Source: M3007 sp965249785
GTDB taxonomy: Bacteria > Bacteroidota > Bacteroidia > Chitinophagales > Saprospiraceae
Length of the DNA stretch: 64,000 nucleotides
Reading direction: 5' to 3'
NCBI GenBank assembly: GCA_965249785.1
Contig: CBDFMU010000012.1
Location: 310,001 to 374,000 of the forward strand
In this document: in pieces, positions 62,612 to 64,000 of the stretch
Layout of the letters: every line of letters begins with the position of its first letter
How positions within the stretch are numbered: the stretch's first letter is position 1
Made by a program: the position numbers and the translations under genes
The notes under the pieces: model-generated
What the model saw: the letters and a program-made list of their open reading frames with translations, nothing else
Databases searched by the model: none
What the model was told of the DNA's origin: nothing

Positions 62612-62690
62612 TGATGTACGCCTTAGAGTTTTAACCCTTATAAACGCCCTAAAGTTTCGACCTTTGTTCTTTGACAGATTGACAGATTTT
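62612..62690 (+). repeat. Left terminal inverted repeat of the insertion sequence
   Basis: 79 nt starting TGATGTACGCCTTAGAG; five mismatches to the right end. Confidence 0.9.
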
Positions 62691-62704
62691 TAATTGTTTC
62701 ACTG

Positions 62705-63922
62705 ATGGGACAAGCCACTAGTTTACTTGTGCGCGAGCGCATCCAGGTGTTGCGCAGCGAAGGCAGCACTTTACAAAGTATCAGTCAGGAACTTGGAGTT
62801 CCGTACGGCACGGTAAAGCATTTATGTCGTCGTTTACGCAAGTTGGGTCCATCAGTTCTGGCTCCTGACTATGCCAAATGCGGTCGCCGAGGGGTGGAGC
62901 GTGGTGAGAGCCGCAAAGCAGCGGCACTGCAACAACGCACGACCCATCCGCTGTGGGGTGCACCGCGCATCCACGTGGAGATGCAGCAGACCGGGGAGCA
63001 TCCCCCTTGCATACGCACCTTGCAAAAATGGTTTCGGCAGGCGGGTGCCTACCGTCCTCGTCGCCAAGGCGCAGAGCCAGCCATTGGGCGCGCCCGGGCA
63101 GTACACAATATTTGGGAAGTGGATGCCAAGGAACATCTGGTGTTGAGCGACGGCAGCCCGGGCTGTTACCTGACGATAGGGGACGAAAAGAGTGGGGGCT
63201 GGCTGGAGGCACCCGTTTTCCCCCTATGACCGCATCAGTCAGGTACCAGCGGCAGAAATTCAGGTAGCCTTGTGCCGAATTTTTGAACGCCGCAACAAAC
63301 CTGGTGCCTTTCGGGTGGACAACGGTGAGCCATTTGGGTCCCCTCTAATGATACGCCACCCCCACTCGCCCTGTGGCTTATCGGCCACGACGTGGATATG
63401 ATTTGGAACAAGCCGCGCTGCCCACAAATGAACGGCGTGGTGGAGCATTTGCAGGATACATCCAGTCGTTGGGCCGAAGTGAATACTTGTCCGTCTTGCG
63501 AAGTATTGCAACAAAGGCTTGATCGGGAGGCACATATCCAGCGCAGCGTCTTTCCAGTGAGCCGACTGGGCAACCAAACCCGGCTCGAAGCCTTCCCGCA
63601 ACTCGAAAAAAGCGATCGTATATGGGAACCCACTGCCTTTTGTGCGCAAAGAATTTATGACTTTTTGGCCAGGAAAATCTTCTCCCGAAAAGTGGCTGTT
63701 AGTGGCCAAATTAAGCACTTCGGACAAAGGTTCACCGTAGGTACCTCCTTCAAAGGATTGGTCGTACAGGTCAAGTTGAATGCACAAAGCCTGGAATGGG
63801 AGATGTATCACGACTATCTAGTCATCAAAAAATGCACCGCACTGCCTGCCCTCAGTACCGAGCGAATACAAAATCTGTCAGTCTATCAAAGAACGAAGGT
63901 CGAAACTTTGGGGCGTTTATAA
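62705..63922 (+). pseudogene. IS transposase (HTH plus rve/DDE integrase core), two frameshifts
   Basis: An N-terminal helix-turn-helix (RIQVLRSEGSTLQSISQELG, VPYGTVKHLCRRLRKL) precedes a DDE core. The residues are Asp in NIWEVDAKEHLVLSDG, Asp in PGAFRVDNGEPFG and Glu in CPQMNGVVEHLQDTSSRWAE. The frame shifts at the CCCCC run 63220-63224 (one extra base) and back at the CCCCC run 63359-63363 (one missing). Corrected, it gives one protein of about 405 residues with VFPYDRISQV and RHPPLALWLIG at the joins. Two compensating indels at C runs favour assembly error over decay. Confidence 0.8.
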
Positions 63923-63948
63923 GGGTCAAAACTCTAAGGCGTACATCA
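63870..63948 (-). repeat. Right terminal inverted repeat of the insertion sequence
   Basis: 79 nt, reverse complement of the left end with five mismatches; it overlaps the last codons of the transposase. Confidence 0.9.
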
Positions 63949-63962
63949 AACCTGTCAGGTCT
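63949..63962. repeat. Right part of the interrupted palindrome with second AACC copy
   Basis: AACCTGTCAGGTCT directly abuts the insertion sequence and completes the palindrome begun at 62589. The remaining bases to 64000 hold no visible feature. Confidence 0.85.
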
Positions 63963-64000
63963 GGTCACTAATCACTTGAAAATCAGTACTCATTTTTAAC

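Larger units (their letters stand above)
62612..63948 (+). mobile_element. Complete insertion sequence, 1,337 bp, 79-bp inverted ends, 4-bp target duplication
   Basis: Terminal inverted repeats 62612-62690 and 63870-63948 match at 74 of 79 positions and begin TGATGTACGCC. Direct AACC copies (62608-62611 and 63949-63952) flank it. Removing the element and one AACC restores a perfect palindrome with arms AGACCTGTCAGGTTT and loop TTG, so the boundaries are well supported. The element carries one transposase gene with two frameshifts. The 79-bp inverted repeats are unusually long; the family was not assigned. Confidence 0.93.

Overview
The window looks like chromosome of a heterotrophic member of the Bacteroidota, most likely from the Saprospirales/Chitinophagales side. 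Supporting signs are a CHU_C-type (type IX secretion) C-terminal sorting domain on a 777-aa adhesin, Bacteroidota-restricted small families (DUF4783-like, DUF4834-like), repeated -7 promoter boxes of the form TAnnTTTG, no visible Shine-Dalgarno sequences, many lipoproteins and a transketolase split into two genes. I saw no phage, plasmid origin, CRISPR array, rRNA or tRNA. GC is moderate over most of the window and visibly lower in two patches, about 20.2-21.8 kb and 33.3-35.1 kb.

Layout. 0-4.6 kb: a truncated ThuA-like lipoprotein, a broken secreted protein, a DUF433/DUF5615 toxin-antitoxin pair, a membrane-anchored glucosaminidase-fold protein lacking the usual catalytic Glu, a DUF4783-like protein and a frameshifted terC. 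4.6-12.5 kb: dnaX, a Crp/Fnr regulator, a methyltransferase, pyrD, a GH20 hexosaminidase and thrB. 12.8-19.2 kb: an orphan DUF5682 protein, a Nudix hydrolase, an RluA-type pseudouridine synthase, an EamA transporter and hemA. 19.2-22.7 kb: the two transketolase halves separated by a uracil-DNA-glycosylase-like gene and three small genes of unknown function. 22.9-28.4 kb: a secreted C1B peptidase, creD, a pentameric ligand-gated ion channel homologue, an NTF2-like protein and a dipeptide epimerase. 28.5-33.2 kb: an ABC transporter whose binding protein is fused to an OmpA domain, then a glycosyltransferase. 33.4-35.1 kb: an ImmA/IrrE-type regulator with a DUF4411 PIN-like toxin. 35.2-45.8 kb: methylmalonyl-CoA mutase, glgB, a second Crp/Fnr regulator, a porin, an imelysin/di-haem pair behind a 49-bp palindrome, and an OmpA-family protein. 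46.1-62.5 kb: frameshifted glutaryl-CoA dehydrogenase, a Cys/Met-metabolism PLP enzyme, the type IX adhesin, inositol monophosphatase, a UbiA prenyltransferase beside a DUF92 (VTE6-like) gene, thiolase, enoyl-CoA hydratase, a BaiN-type flavoprotein, alpha-carbonic anhydrase, panC and a polyprenyl synthase. 62.6-63.9 kb: a complete insertion sequence.

How it fits together. Acyl-CoA genes (glutaryl-CoA dehydrogenase, thiolase, enoyl-CoA hydratase, methylmalonyl-CoA mutase) suggest fatty-acid, lysine or propionate breakdown. Imelysin plus di-haem oxidoreductase plus a Fur-like palindrome suggest an iron-responsive unit. UbiA, DUF92 and polyprenyl synthase suggest prenyl-lipid or quinone metabolism.

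Most unusual. (1) An insertion sequence sits inside a 33-bp perfect palindrome with a 4-bp AACC duplication; a sister palindrome differing only in its three central arm bases lies at 876-910. (2) Leader elements made of iterated 6-9-nt words, with a different word at each locus and often arranged as hairpins, lie just upstream of several start codons; one such hairpin is inside the methylmalonyl-CoA mutase reading frame. (3) Four genes have a perfect TAnnTTTG box ending 4-7 nt before the ATG and are predicted to be leaderless. At least five genes carry single-base frameshifts, which may be assembly errors.
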